A stretch of DNA of 64,000 bases from Neurospora tetrasperma FGSC 2508 (GCF_000213175.1 NW_009799099.1:5151985-5215984); one strand, 5' to 3'. Positions 32,578 through 45,480 are shown, counted from the first letter of the stretch. Numbers and translations are program-made. The notes: a model not told the origin generated them from the sequence alone.

Positions 32578-33790
32578 AGGTTCGAAAGCTATTTTTTCGA
32601 ATTTGTATAGGTTTATATTAAAAAAAGTAGGTCTATATAACCCGGAGTTAATAAGGCTAGAACCGACTAGTTTATTATTAAGAAGGATTTTAATAATTTA
32701 AAGAAGGATATTTTAAAGGAGATTAAAAAAAGTATTTAAGAGGTATTAAAATAATAGCCCAATAGTAGAATAAAAATTATCCTAAGTAAAATTAGTACTA
32801 CCTTTTCAAAATTATTAACTATTATTATTAAGAAGTTTATTCCTTCTAATTTCGAATCGTAATTTACTATTAAAGGAATAATTATTACCGCTGAATTTAT
32901 AAACCGTTCGAACGAAGATACAAAGACGGCCGTAGTAACGACCCTAGGCTAGAAGAAATTAAATTTAATAGTTAGAGCGACTATCAGAATATTAATATCT
33001 AGAAATTATATTAACATTTTTAAAAAATCTACGTATAATTAATATTAGAAAAATTAAATATAGGCTATAGAAGTCTTTAATAAGGAGGCCTTCATTACTA
33101 TAAATATTATAAGTATATTAATCTAGAGCGTACCCTAGAATAGTATTAATAATTATACTATATTGGAAATATTAATAAATATAGTAAGGCATAAGAATAA
33201 GGAGGTAATTATTATAAGAGTTCGGCCTTAGAAAAGAAGGAATGGAGAGAGTAGAGGTTTATTTTTAATAGAAATTATTATTTTAAAGGTAGTAAACTTC
33301 TTTTAGGATAATTTCCTCATTTAGAATAGTAATATATACCCTTATAAATTATTTTAAACCTTAAATAACGTTCAATAGTATTTTAGATATTAGGGAATTG
33401 GAGATATGATAAGATTCTATCGTTAGGATGATATTTACGCCTAATATAATAAAATTAAATATAAAGGAGATTATTTTAATAAACTAAATTATTTATTATA
33501 TAAAGATAATCTATTTATTTATTATAAATTGTATAAAAAGAAGGGATACTTTATTTATAGTTATAAAAAGTACCCCCTTTTCCGGAAGGTTATTATAAAA
33601 GTATTTATTATATATACCGAGAGGCTGCGGACGTTCGCCCTCTCTTATAAGAACCTAATTAGAAAGGTATTAAAATTAGTAATAGAGATTATAAATAAAA
33701 GTAACCTATTAAATACCCTTCTAGTTCTTATATTATTATTATTTTAGGGAAATAAATTAGAGGAAATATGAAGAGAGGGCGGCCAAAGAA
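32578..33790 (+). pseudogene. LINE copy B ORF1 remnant with RIP-erased zinc knuckle
   Basis: The translation has the 'NRSNEDTKTAVVTTLG' block near 32890 and, at about 33522-33566, a run with the exact spacing of a CCHC knuckle (x2, x4, x4) in which all four ligands read Tyr. TGC or TGT to TAC/TAT and CAC to TAC are the changes RIP makes, so the knuckle was present before RIP. A 72-residue open stretch (33529-33747) covers it. ORF1 would have been the RNA-binding protein of the LINE. Confidence 0.55.
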
Positions 33791-34249
33791 AATCGTCAGC
33801 CCAACCCCCCGATTAAAACCTTTAATTTAATAAAACTTAATAAATATATATTACTTATACTCTTAGAATATAAGGAATTGAATATATAATAGTAATAATA
33901 TTAACATAATTATAATTCCCCTAAGGGAAATAATACCCTTATCCTCTATTAAAGGACTTATAGGAATTTTATTTTAGGGTAATTAATAATCCAATTAAAA
34001 ATATTCTATTAGAATATAAGGAAATTATATAAGAGAGGGAAATTTTTATACGAAGAAGAGGAGATTTATAATATTATAGTAATTTAAAAGCCGGATAGAA
34101 ATTTAAATAAGGATATTTATTATCCTAGGGGCGGAAAGTATTTCGAAATCGATTATTTAAGGAATAGAAGGGCGGTAATATATATAAATATAAAATAAAA
34201 TCTAAAGGATTTTATTTCTTAGGCCGGAAGGGATTAGACTATAATAATA

Positions 34250-36950
34250 TTTAAAAACTTAAGGGACTTAACAATTATTTATTCTATTTATTTACTTATC
34301 CTAATATAAGGAATACTAGAATATTAATAGGGATCCTTACTCTTTAAATTCTTTAAAGTTAGGCCCTTAGTAGGAAATCAAATTATTACTATTAGGGACT
34401 TTAATTTTTATTATCCTAATTGGGATTTAAAGGATAAAATTACTTTAGGGGCTATACGCTTCTTTATATAAATACAACATTAGAGGCTCGATTTATTTGC
34501 CCCTTATAGTAAATTAATAAGGTTTAATAATATAATATAAGGAGAAAGAAATAGAATAATTAATTATATATAATTATTATCCAGGGTTGAGGTTAAATAT
34601 CAGGGAGTATAGTAGTACGAATAAATTAATTTAAATTATCACTTTTAGGAAGTTTAAGTCTAAATAAGAAAAAAAGAATAGGAGGGTAAAAAAGGAAGGA
34701 GGTTATAATTAGAATTTTATAAATATAGTAAAGGTAAAGGAGGCGATAGAGAAATAGATTTCGGTCTTAGAAAGAATCGATATAATAAAAGAATTCGAAT
34801 AAACTTTTTACAAATTCTATAGAGAATTTACTAATATTACAAAAGAATTCGTTCTATATTAAAAGGAAGGTTAGGGGAGGAAAGCGAATTGATAAGTATT
34901 AAATTATAAAATAATTATAAGGGAAATATAGCGGAAGTATCAAATATAATTTAAATATTAAATACTATTAAATTAGAGAGAATTGGTTAAAATAATAATA
35001 AAAAACAAGAAAGTTATTTCGAAAGTATAATAGGCTACATAGTATAAAGGAATTATTAAAGCTTTAAAGAGCCTAAATTGATTTTAACCTTTAAAAAAAT
35101 AGGCCTGGACCCGAAATTATTATTTAAGAAACCCGCCTAAACTATTAGCCTTCCGAATTAGCGAAGGGGTAATAAAAATCGAAAATTATAATAGTAAGGC
35201 CGAAATCTTTACTAATTACTTCTTCCTAAAAGTAAATATTCTATTGGAATATTTACTAAACTAAATTAAATTAATAAATAGTATCGATTTAATAGTTATT
35301 AGTAAATTAATTAATAAAAGAGATGTCTAAAACGTTTTTTTTAGGATGGAATTTAATAAAGCTTTAGGTATTAATTAATATTTAAATGAATTTCAAAAAT
35401 TGTACGGGCAATTATTCTAATAGGTAATAGTATATTTGTTAATTATTAATCTCCAATTCGGATACGTCCCGTAATAATTTAAAGATATAAAAATAATTAT
35501 CTTTAAAAAGCCTGGAAAAAGTATTACCTAATAAAAACTAATAGGCGTATAGAGATTTATATTACTATTTAATTATATAAAAGATCTTCGAAGCTTTTAT
35601 TATTAAAAGATTTATATAAGTAGTTAAAGAGTTCAACTTCCTACCGGAGGGTTAAACAAGTAATTAAATAAACCGTTCAATAAAGTTTATAATTTAGGTT
35701 AATTACTAATATAATTTATATAGTTTAAAAACTTAGGGCTATAATATCCCTTATATTCCTCGATTCAAATAGCGCGTTCGATAGATTTAATTATAGGTAA
35801 CTTCTATATACTTTATAGGAAATATAATTTCTAATATAAATTATTAAATAAATAGTAAGCTTTGTTACTAATAGGAAAAGTATTCTTTATTTTAATAATA
35901 AAACGTTTTACTCTTATACTATTATAGTAAGCGTACCTTAGGGCTCCCCCCTCTTACTTATCCTTTTCATTCTCTTTATTATTCCATTATATTAGAAGTT
36001 AATGATAATTTTAAATATAATTATGATTAGTTTTATAAATAATATTAATATTATTATAGTAGCCTATATTATTAAAGAAAATTGTTGGACTTTATAGGCG
36101 GTATAAGAAATATATTCGGAATAGGTTAGAGCAAAAGGTATAAAGTTCGAAGCGAATAAGATAGAACTAATATATTTTATATAAATAAGAGTACTAAGAA
36201 CGTAAATTTCTAATTCAGGGTCGTAGTATTTTAATTCATAGAGTCGATAAGATTTTTAGGGGTTTAGTTAAACTATAAATTTAACTATTAGGCTTATACA
36301 GAAGTAGTAAAATAAAAGATAAAGATTTAAATAAATATATTTATGAAATTAGTAGTAAAAACGTAAGGTTATTCCTTTATTTGAGTAAGGGAAATACATA
36401 TTAAAGATATTTGTAACGCTATTATATATAGAGTTTTAATATTTTATTAATTAACCGAAGTTTATAAGAAATTACAAAGGATTGTAATTAAATTAACGAA
36501 ATATTAGATTAAATATTTGAGAATTATCGCTAAAGTATATAAAACTACGCTAATATAGAATTTAAAGACGGAAACCTTTTATTTACTATTCGACTTCTAC
36601 TTTAATAAAAGAGTTCAAGCTTTTAAAGGAAGGCTTACCTATATAGATTAAATAAGGTTCGTTTAGGGAATAGTAGTTTAGGTAATTAATTATATTTGGA
36701 TATAATGAATTATAAATTGATTATTTACTAATAAATTAGAGAATAATATAGTTAAAATTAAATAGATTGAGGCGTAGGTACTAATAGAGAATTTTTTAAC
36801 GATTGCGGTTAGTCCCCTTCTAAAATTAGGGACCCTACTATTATTATTATAAATTCCGGAACCTATAGTTATTAACTATAAAGAGTAGTTAGAAGACGTA
36901 ACGAATAAAAAGTAGGTATTATGCTATAATTACTAATTAGTAGTAGCAGT
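34250..36950 (+). pseudogene. LINE copy B ORF2 remnant (endonuclease and reverse transcriptase)
   Basis: Near 34391-34435 the translation keeps 'DFNFYYPNWDLKD', the endonuclease block around the catalytic Asp-Asn, then 'TLGAIRFF' and 'RLDLFAPYS' blocks typical of Tad-like LINEs. Near 35930-36060 it keeps 'GSPLL---FILFI' and 'FINDINIIIVAY' of the reverse transcriptase, then 'KFEANKIELIYF'. The C-terminal part (36150-36750) follows the family layout of a finger-like, Lys/Arg-rich region. No RNase H is recognised. Many RIP-type stops. Confidence 0.65.
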
Positions 36951-37646
36951 AATTAAATTAGGTCGACGGTACGAATATACTATTACCGACCTTACCCCTA
37001 AATTTAGCGGCGAAGTTATTTAATAATATATAGTTAGCACGAAGAAAGAAAAGTAAAAGAAGAGAATTCGAATACTAGAGGAAGATAATGATAAATTATA
37101 TTTACTAATTAAAGCGAAGAATTCCCTCCTAATTTAAATTCGAATTAAAATTATAGGACTCCGGGCCTTTTTCTTCTAAGAAAAGGTATTAGGTATTTAA
37201 ACGCTTATTTATATTTATAAATTAGAAAAAGAGACCTTCGCCTATATTGTTTTAAATTGCCTTAATATAGATGGCTTCTTCTAATTAGATATTAAGAATT
37301 AATTATTAATAAAAAGAGAATTTTAAAATTATTTAGATAATAGAGTTAAAGCTGAAAGGATTCTATTATAAGTATTAAGGTTAAGTAAATTAAAAGAGTA
37401 CCGTTTAGTAATTAAATTAGAGGAGGAGTAGTATAAGGAATTTGCAAGGTACTTTTAAAAGGGGAATAAATTGGTAATAATATTAGAATAAAAGAATAAA
37501 GGGATAGGGAAGAAATAATTATATTAATTATAGGTGTTATTTATATTATAGTTGTAGTAAAAACCGAGGTACTATTCATTTAATATTTAATTATACTTAA
37601 AAAGCTCTTTGAAAAGTTCTATTATATAAATTTAATTTGTAATAAT

Positions 37647-37991
37647 ATGATAATATTACTAAACTTAATAATTATTTATAATAGGACAGCTGGGAGTATC
37701 GACGGTTATAGGACTTTTAGGGGTAGTACTATTATTATTAAAATTGGAGATTGTATAGATAGGAGTAATTATACTACTATTATCAAAATTAAATATAATA
37801 TATATAGGAGTAATTACGCTACTATTAGAATTAGAAGTAATATAAACCGGGTTTATTGTATTACTAATACTAAGGCTAGAGGGAGTACGATTATAGAAGA
37901 TATTTTTTACGTACAATATATAATATTCCTTTTATTAGAAGATAACAATATTATAGTACGGAGTATAGAAAAGGTTAGTAATATTATTTAG
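37647..37991 (+). pseudogene. Conserved frame in the LINE 3' segment (copy B)
   Basis: This 114-residue open frame is shared with copy C (19939-20205, minus) and copy A (about 820-1090). Three RIP-altered copies keeping a long common frame suggest it was once coding. A weak likeness to the end of a Copia-type protease region exists, but the catalytic block is not seen. No function assigned. Confidence 0.35.
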
Positions 37992-38628
37992 GAAATTGTT
38001 CTATATCAAACGATTGTATATACGTTTAATAAATTACTAAATAGTATAAATAAAAGTATCTATTTTTTAATAATATCTAGCCGGGCTATTTAATATTACG
38101 GTAATAAGTATAGATTAAATAGTATTACGAGCGTTATAAAAATTAATAGGAATATTTAATATATACTTACTAATAATATAGATATAGGTTGTACTTTGGA
38201 GGTTGGTAATTAGAAATAAAATATTAATTAAAAAAGAAGGGCGAGAAAAAGAAGGATATGGAATTTATAGGAAGCCGAAATAAAGTAGGTCTTATTAGTA
38301 ATAATTTTACGAAAGGTTTTAGGATTAGTAGTTCTCTTATTGGATTTTAGGACTCTAGTGAAATTTAAAGTATAATAAAGGTAAGGGATTTTATAAATAA
38401 TACTATATAAATTAGTATAAGGATTAAGAATAATAGAAGGGATAAATATATTGGTTTTAGGGGATTTAAGAATCCGGATTATTATAAAAGATAAAAAAAA
38501 ATATTGTAGGTTCCAAATAAATTAGGGTTATAAAATTAAGAAAAGCTATAAAGCCCGGAAATATTTTTATAGAAGAAACTTTAGGTTTGGAAGTAAACTC
38601 GATTGGGCTAGGACGGTTATAATTAAAG

Positions 38629-39386
38629 CAGTTTTATTCGAAAGGTCGTGGGTTCGAATCCCGCTCCCCCCCTCTTTCATCCGGTTTTTCGCCGCCGGAT
38701 CGGATGAAAGATCTTCCCCGTTGTCGCTCCACTAAGTATTACAACGTTAAAAATGTGGGGGCCCATTCTGGTCTAGAACCCTGGGTGTACGTGACTGGGC
38801 ACGTGCTAAAAATCTCATCCCAACTCGAAGAAGCATCGGCCTCCCTCCGCCTCGCTCCGCTAATAGGGTTTAGGAATTGGAACCCTACCATCGAAATCCA
38901 TTCCAGAGCCACGGTTCCGCTCGGATCGAACCCGTCCGGTCTACGACATCGACCAATTACGTCATCTCACCAAATCCCGGCCAATAAATAACCAAAGACT
39001 CCGATTAAAAAAGTAAGACCTCTCCTCCCTACCCCTACCCTGAAGATAGGACGAAAGAACCACCCAACGAAGCGCTATACCGAAGCGCTGGGTAGGGGAG
39101 TGGGGCCTTAAGGAATTAACCAATCAGGAGCTACGAAAGTCCACCGGGACTAAAGAGATAACAAACCGAGAGAAGATAAGCGAAGGAAGCAACTACGGCT
39201 CCCCGGGCCCCCTACGGTGAGGTGGGACGAAGGGTTAGGGTTAGGGTTAGGGTTGGATATGAAGAAGCTGAGGGTTTTCACCCGAATTCAACAAACGGTT
39301 TTTCCCTTAGACTAAGAACGAAGCAGCACCGCATACCCTCTGGGTGGACTAGTATAGCTAGTTAGGCGTGATAAGACCAATAATAA
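38629..39386 (+). mobile_element. 758-bp recent insertion with target duplication, tRNA-like head and telomeric repeats
   Basis: It interrupts the LINE 3' segment and is flanked by the perfect 11-bp repeat TATAATTAAAG (38618-38628, 39387-39397). It begins with the 3' half of a tRNA-like unit: GTGGG-TTCGAAT-CCCGC (38648-38664) followed by TCCCCCC. A hairpin CTTTCATCC/GGATGAAAG (38674-38710) follows. On the minus strand near 38930-38970 an A-box-like TGACGTAATTGG and a B-box-like GGGTTCGATCC sit at tRNA-like spacing. A run of about four TTAGGG units lies at 39231-39256. The 3' end is a short AATAATAAT tail. It is GC-rich and not RIP-affected, so it is younger than the LINE's RIP. It looks like a 5'-truncated SINE or other non-autonomous retroelement; family unknown. 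Confidence 0.7.
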
Positions 39387-39922
39387 TATAATTAAAGGAA
39401 ATTATTTTAAATAATATTATTATAAGGAAGAAAGAAGGTAAGAGGGAATTAGGAAGGGATGCTGCGGGGAAGATTATATAAATAGAGGGGAAGGCCTTTA
39501 TTTTACTAAAAATAGGGATAAGACCGAGGGTTAGGAAATAAAAGGATGGGGTAGAGGTGAATATAAATAGGAGTAATAAAGCAGAAGGGTAGGTATATAG
39601 ATAGGAAGATAGGATAGAGAAGTGGAAGGAAGGCGACGTCCCTAACTATATCCCTATTATTCTTATTATTTTAATATTAGAATAATATAAAGAAGGAAGA
39701 AACGAAATTAATTTGCTATAATAGTGGGTAAGAACTATTATAGCTATAAATGAAATAGGAACGGCGTAGGGAAGCTACGGCCGAGATAAAGCTAGGGGTT
39801 TTCGTTTAGCGGTGTTTAACGCCGTACGGTTTTCCCCTCTAGAGAACTGGAGAAGGACCCTATACTAATAAGGCGCTATAGTTACATAGTAAGTGTAAAA
39901 GAATATTATTATTATAGTAATT

Positions 39923-42720
39923 GAATTTATAGTAGCCGATAAAATAGGTATATATATACGCTTAGGGCTTGGGGGGCTAATTTCAATAGCATTAGAGACT
40001 TATTAATAATATTCTCGATTACGGACCGATATAATATTATATGATTGAATACGGCGGTTGCGGCGATGGTATTATAGGATATTATTACCGTCGCTATTAT
40101 TATAGTTTTAGCCGATTGGGCGTTATTAAGGAATAATAGGTTTATTACGGGGTATTAGCGTGAAAAGTCTATTCCTACTACTGTTAATATTTCTACGGCC
40201 GCTATTATTACAACGGTTATTACAATAGTTATTAGGATAGTTATTAGAATGGTTACTATAATAGTTATTATAGGAACGATCGTATAAATTACTACGGTAG
40301 CGAGGATTGTTTGTTGTAGAGCTGGGACCCGAGATATAGCGAGGACCGGTACTACTAGTATTAGTACTAGTATATAAAGGTATAGGCCGCTATATATTTA
40401 AAGTAGGATATTATTTAATATTATTACGTTTGCGGCGAAGCGGTTAATTAATAATGGATTTCTCTATTATTTCGTAATTTATAATATTGTTATAAGATTA
40501 TTGGCCAATAACGAACTTAGGGGTTATATTAATAAAATCCTCCCTATTAATATCGATAAATGAAGGGTGGAAGGCGAGAGTATTATATATTATTGGTATT
40601 TCGTCCTATGAATTTCTATTCTTCTTTTTAACTTCTAATATAATATAGTTAGTATTAAATCTAGCCTCGGATTGGATAACCCTATAAACTATAATGCTAA
40701 AGTCGATAACTATATTCTTTAGGAAGAAGTATGAAGTATCTTCCTTATTATTGAAAATAGCTTAATAGTCGATATATAGGGCGATATATATAAAGACCTG
40801 CTCGAAAAATATAGTATTGATATACGGTTCTACTATAGTTGTAAAAGCCGCTTTATTTTCTAAGTCCTTAAAGTCATACTCGAAAATTTCGGGATAGTCC
40901 CTAGCTAAAGTTATAAAGAATAAGTAAAACTTTCACCAAATAAACCGCAATTTCTAGGTATAGTAGATAGTTTTAGCGTACTTTCGTAGCCTTTTGAATT
41001 AGGTACCTCGTATATCGATTCTTGGAGCGGCTTATATAGTAATTTAATTAGCGAACTAATTAGAATAGTAAATGAAGAGATAATACTATATTTCCTTATG
41101 AAAATAGTTAATAACTTCCAATTCCTCGTCGTAAGGTATAGAAACTATAATATTCTCTTCCTCTCCCTCGCTAGGATCGAAATCTATACGAAGGGGTAGG
41201 GTACTGCTATCCTTTGACGAATGAAGTATAGTGCGGTTGGGGTGGTAAAAGTAGTTGGGGTATTTACTTTCTAACTATTCTTTATTGGAATTAATACTTT
41301 TATTATCTCCAATTGGCCGGCCTTATAAATTAGACCTACTGCGGCTACGACTACTACAACTACTACGACTATAACTACGACTATTATTATAACTATAACT
41401 ACTATTATAATTATAGCTACTACGACTACCTCTAGGTGTCTCCTATCCTTGTAAATTAAGCCGAACATCGCTACTAAATTAATTAATATTAGGGCCTTAG
41501 GGAACTTTGTATTAGCCCTAGAACTTATTTAGGGTATATAGAGCTAGGAAGTATCGATTATATAGTCCCTAGATTTATAGACTTTAATAAGTATATAGAT
41601 CCTGTGGAAAGTTATAGTACTAGAAACTCTGAAACCCAACCTAGTGAAAATTATAGGGGAATCCCCCTCGTAAAAAATCATTACTAAAATAATCGCCAGA
41701 ATTAGAAAGGTTGTTATTTTTAGAATTACTATAATTAGAATTACTAAGGCTAGAGTTATTACGACTAAAGTGGCTATAGCCAGAAGTAGTATTACAATCT
41801 AATAATATACTCCGATTTAAATTATTACAACTAGAATTACTACGGCTAAATGTAGCATTATAGCTAGAAGTATTGATATGGCCAAATATAGTGTTATAAT
41901 TAGATTGTAAACTATTGAATTACTACTATTAGAAACCAGCTTCGAAATTGAAGCCTAAATGGGTATTATTAGATTAAGTGGGAGTATAACTACTAGTACT
42001 TAAAGTAGACCTACGGTTAGGAATAAATATTGTAGGGAGGGGGGTTAAAATAGGTGTAGTATTTGTAATTATAAATATAAATAATCTAATATCGCTAGTA
42101 GAAGATATGATAGGTATAGAAGATCCGAAGTATAAAATAGGAGGGTTCTACCGGACTATAGTTTACTAATTAACCTTATTGAATATAATTTGTAATTTAG
42201 GGTCGAAAAGGTCCTATATCGACGGTAAGCTTTTATTACTATGCAAATAAGCATTCCTTTATCCTTTCTTCCTATATCGCTTATTACTTATATAGTACTA
42301 TAATTAATGACTTTACTATTTATAAGAGCGTTAAAATTGTAGAGACTATTAGGAGAATAGGGGAAATCATTACGTAAATAATTGGAAGTACGCTAGGGGA
42401 AATTGGGAGGGAGATTGGCGCTATTCCGGAACAAATTGGTACTGCTATTGGGCGAATTAGCCTGGGGGTATAGGTATTTACTATAGTATTTAAGTATCGG
42501 GAGGAATTATAATACTATTAAATATATTAGGCGGGTCGATAGGCATAGTTAGGCGTAGAGGTATTGGACTACCGGTATTATATAGGGGTTACTAATAGTA
42601 ACGACGGTCTAATATTATATTGCCGATATACGGGCTTTAATCAGGATTGAAAGCCTTTTGCAAATGCCTTTAAAGGGGATCTATCAATATTATTATAATA
42701 GAGGATATATATAGTATAAG
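39923..42720 (-). mobile_element. Gag-like LTR-element fossil
   Basis: On the minus strand the region contains a Ser/Asn/Tyr-rich repetitive part (about 41980-41340), an acidic block near 41200, a gag-like middle (about 41050-40500) and a Tyr/Asn/Arg-rich part (about 40330-40180), ending near 'PKRIY' next to LINE copy B. This is the style of fungal LTR-element gag proteins. It may be the 5' part of gypsy fossil 2, now displaced by LINE copy B, since the target duplication of copy B would rejoin 39936 with 31820 on the same strand. No LTR is seen at its 5' side. It is broken many times. Confidence 0.4.
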
Positions 42721-42836
42721 GTTTTTTTTAATTATTGTACAAGGTCCTTGGGGAGAAGATACATAGTATTATTGGAATAAATATTAATTAATAGACTATA
42801 TAGTAAAATGAGGGAAGGTCTAGTTAAGTAAAGTAG

Positions 42837-42880
42837 GCGTTTACTCTGGGGGCCCCCGGGTCGTCTTACGGGGGCACCCA
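42837..42880 (+). repeat. Left TIR of MULE2
   Basis: This 44-bp GC-rich end matches the inverse of 46672-46715 with few differences. A further GGGGCACCC follows at 42890, giving the end two copies of that motif. Confidence 0.75.
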
Positions 42881-43559
42881 ACCTTATTGGGGCACCCGAA
42901 TTTACTGAAATCTTCAGGTAAAATGGCATTTACACTGTAAATTTCATCATGTTACACGTACATAAAAAAATGACAGCGATGTCCAGTAATATAGTTTTAT
43001 ATAGAGATTTCTACCTACTTCGTACGTACAACTTTAGTAGCTAGGGAGTCTACTTGAACTCTATCCCTCTTATGTTTAACCGCTTAATTGATAAGAGAGT
43101 TTGAATTTGGTATAATTATTTAAATAGAATTGAGTACTAGTTCTAGAAACGATTACTATTGATTTAGAAATAACTACGGCTCTGGCTCTAGCGTGGGCTC
43201 TAGTGTATACTTTGGGGAAGGGGTTGGTTCTAGAGAGTATAAGAATTTTAATTGTAATTCCAGCTCCAAAGAGGGATTAAAATGGAGTATTGTAGAGAGT
43301 TTAAAGAATAGGAGTCTTAAAAGTGGGAGTTTTAGAAGTAGGAGCTGTATCGATTCTAATTCTGACTCTAATTCTATATTTAGTACAATTATTTGAATAT
43401 AATCTAGTACTAGCTCTACCTTTGAGCTGCTTTCAAATATTATACCCGACTCGCTACTATAATTAAAAGTATTATAGCTAACCGGCTGTTGTATATATTC
43501 ACGTTTAGTAATTTTATTAGTAGAGTTAGGAGTAAGTTCGTTAATATTATTATTCTCCT

Positions 43560-45480
43560 AGTAAAATGATTTATATTATATATTAGGTTATAAGTGAGGG
43601 AGGTTATTGCGGTTACTCTGTTTGATGAGCTTAATTTTCTTATCTCCTCTCTTTAAAGTTAGTGTAGCTTATTTGGGAGTCTACTACTTCATAGGAAGGG
43701 TATTTTCGTTAGGGATGAATTTAGTAGAGTTCTTAGGGCGGCCTCTCTTCGTAGGTGTAATGCGGGGGTCTCAAAACCGAAGGTAGAAGTTATAAATATC
43801 CTATTGAATGAGACTAGGTAGTAATTATATATAAATAGATAAATAGATTCAACGTACGAGTAGTTCCTTATAGTACTAGCGAGGGTATATATAGGTAATT
43901 TTTAGAGCCTTATTTGTAGCTACCCTATTAAAAGTAATATAGCGGTACAGTAGTTTATATTGGGTAGTAATACTATATTCCTTACTACAAGGCTCCAAAG
44001 GAGGCGGATCTCTTCGTTAATTAATTAGTATATACTTTTTTACTTAGTAGTATTCGTAGCTAATTAATTCGAGAGCAATGTAGTTAATTTAAAGCAGTAG
44101 CTTCCTTAAATACGTACGGTTGATATACTATTATTGCTGGCGGGTTTAATATCTTACAATCTTCTCTTTGAAAATCTAGTATCAATTAACAGCTATTTCT
44201 ATAATAGCTATAATAAATCTATAAATATTATTATTACTATTAAGAAAATAGCTTTTGATACTAAGGTTGCTTAATTCGATTAGCGAAGTGACCCTAATAC
44301 CAAAGTTTCTATACTTCTTAAGATAACAATATACCTATTAATCCCTAATAGGAAGCTAAATCTTCTAAATATATTGACGAATCAGTATTTGACCCTCAAA
44401 TTACTTCTTCAAACTTCCCTAAACTACCCAAAGCTCTAGCTCAATACTAATATACATTATGACCTTAATTATAGCTACAATACTATAAGGGTTATTAGTA
44501 ATTTTGGTGATAGGTTGAGAGCTAATAATCGATTTGCTAGGAGTACCGCTAGTTCGTATAGAGATGTAAACTCCTTAATTAATTGAATTAAAAGAAATTA
44601 GGTTCTCCTAATTATTTTTGCCCTCTTCATCCTTAGAGTTATTGCTATTTTTACCGTCAGTCCCCTTTTGCCTCTTCTACTTCTTTTTGGCATTGAATAG
44701 TATATTTTTAATAATGTAAAATAGATAAGATTATAATTAGGTATTAAGAAATACTTCTCCTAAAGATTGCTTTATTTCTTTATATTTATTTGTAATGATA
44801 ATAACGGGAGGGGGTAAATTATAGTGTAATTCTAATTCTTTAGTAGCTTTAATTCAAAAGTTAAAGGTTTCTTCCTTCTCGTTATTAATAATGCTAAAGA
44901 TAAAGTTAAATATTGAACTAATAGACGAAATGCTTGAGACCTAGTAAAAGGGATAATAAAACCGGTTGGTATTATAAGTATTGTTAATAATTATAATTTT
45001 AGGGAATATTCTAACTATTTCTATACAAACTAGAAAAGTAAAAATAAGGCCCAACAACCGTTCGTTATCTTCTAAATCTATCTTTTTAATATATTCAATG
45101 CTGTTTTTGTCCAAAGACATAGATAAAGTACCGGTTGGGGTATAATTATTAAAATTACGGCGGCGGATATATGCGCGTAAATTGTATATATCGGTCCTTG
45201 TATATATAGAGCCGGGAAAGTCTTTTCGTACGATATTAATAATCTTTCGAGCTCGTATAGCATTAAACTTAGAAGTATCGTCGATCTTCTTAAATATTTC
45301 TAGCTTTATTTTGCGATATTAGGGGTATACAAATAGGTGCTAAGACTAGCTGTGATTGTAGATTTAAAAGATTGGGTTGGAGTATAAACGAAAGTACTAA
45401 AGATTAGCTTTATTTTCATTTGCAAGTATTTTCTATTAATAACTATATCTATATAAGGTTATCTTTCGAGTAGTTACGTT
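43560..45480 (-). pseudogene. MULE2 transposase remnant
   Basis: A 61-residue open stretch (45078-45263) and its neighbours match the N-terminal part of fungal MULE transposases ('AIRARKIIN----DFPG---TRTDIYNLRA'). Near 45000-44930 comes 'FPKIIIINNTYNTNRFYYPFYQV', the first catalytic block, with the Asp codon now Asn. The C-terminal end (about 43760) keeps 'KRGRPKNSTK', the AT-hook-like tail common in this family. The frame is broken by many RIP-type stops. Confidence 0.65.

Larger units (their letters stand above)
31834..39922 (+). mobile_element. LINE copy B, full-length composite element (Tad-like)
   Basis: The element runs from the ACGACGCCG 5' block to an ATT-rich tail. It is flanked by GAATCTATAGTAG (31821-31833) and GAATTTATAGTAG (39923-39935), 12 of 13 identical with a C/T difference, a credible target duplication. 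Order: ORF1, ORF2, then a 2.2-kb 3' segment. It contains a run of N (32109-32577) and the 758-bp insertion at 38629-39386. Without the insertion it is about 7.3 kb, like copy C (7.0 kb). RIP has broken all long frames. Confidence 0.8.
36960..39922 (+). other. Long 3' segment of the LINE composite (about 2.2 kb without the insertion)
   Basis: The same segment follows ORF2 in copies A, B and C with the same junction. It has a Lys/Glu-rich, possibly coiled-coil part (37000-37500), the conserved 88-114-residue frame (37647-37991), a Lys/Arg-rich part near 38400-38600 and 39420-39560, and a well-conserved GC-richer block (39760-39890) containing CCGTACGGTTTTCCCCTCTA. Function unknown. It may encode an extra product or be a long 3' UTR. 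Confidence 0.55.

Noticed and set aside
37647-37991. A Copia element inserted after the LINE
   Set aside because: The protease likeness is weak, no Copia integrase or reverse transcriptase follows, and the same junction occurs in all three copies with outer duplications around the whole unit.
38704-38991. A 95-residue plus-strand frame in the 758-bp insertion
   Set aside because: It overlaps the minus-strand tRNA-like boxes and shows no domain. GC-rich DNA with few stops explains it; I cannot support it as a gene.
39231-39256. A true chromosome end
   Set aside because: The TTAGGG run is short, sits inside a bounded insertion and has the LINE sequence on both sides.
41271-41468. A Val/Ile-rich minus-strand frame resembling a membrane segment
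   Set aside because: It is an out-of-phase reading of a Ser/Tyr/Asn/Arg-rich repeat in a gag-like fossil.
42732-42929. A 65-residue minus-strand frame
   Set aside because: It runs across the left TIR of MULE2.
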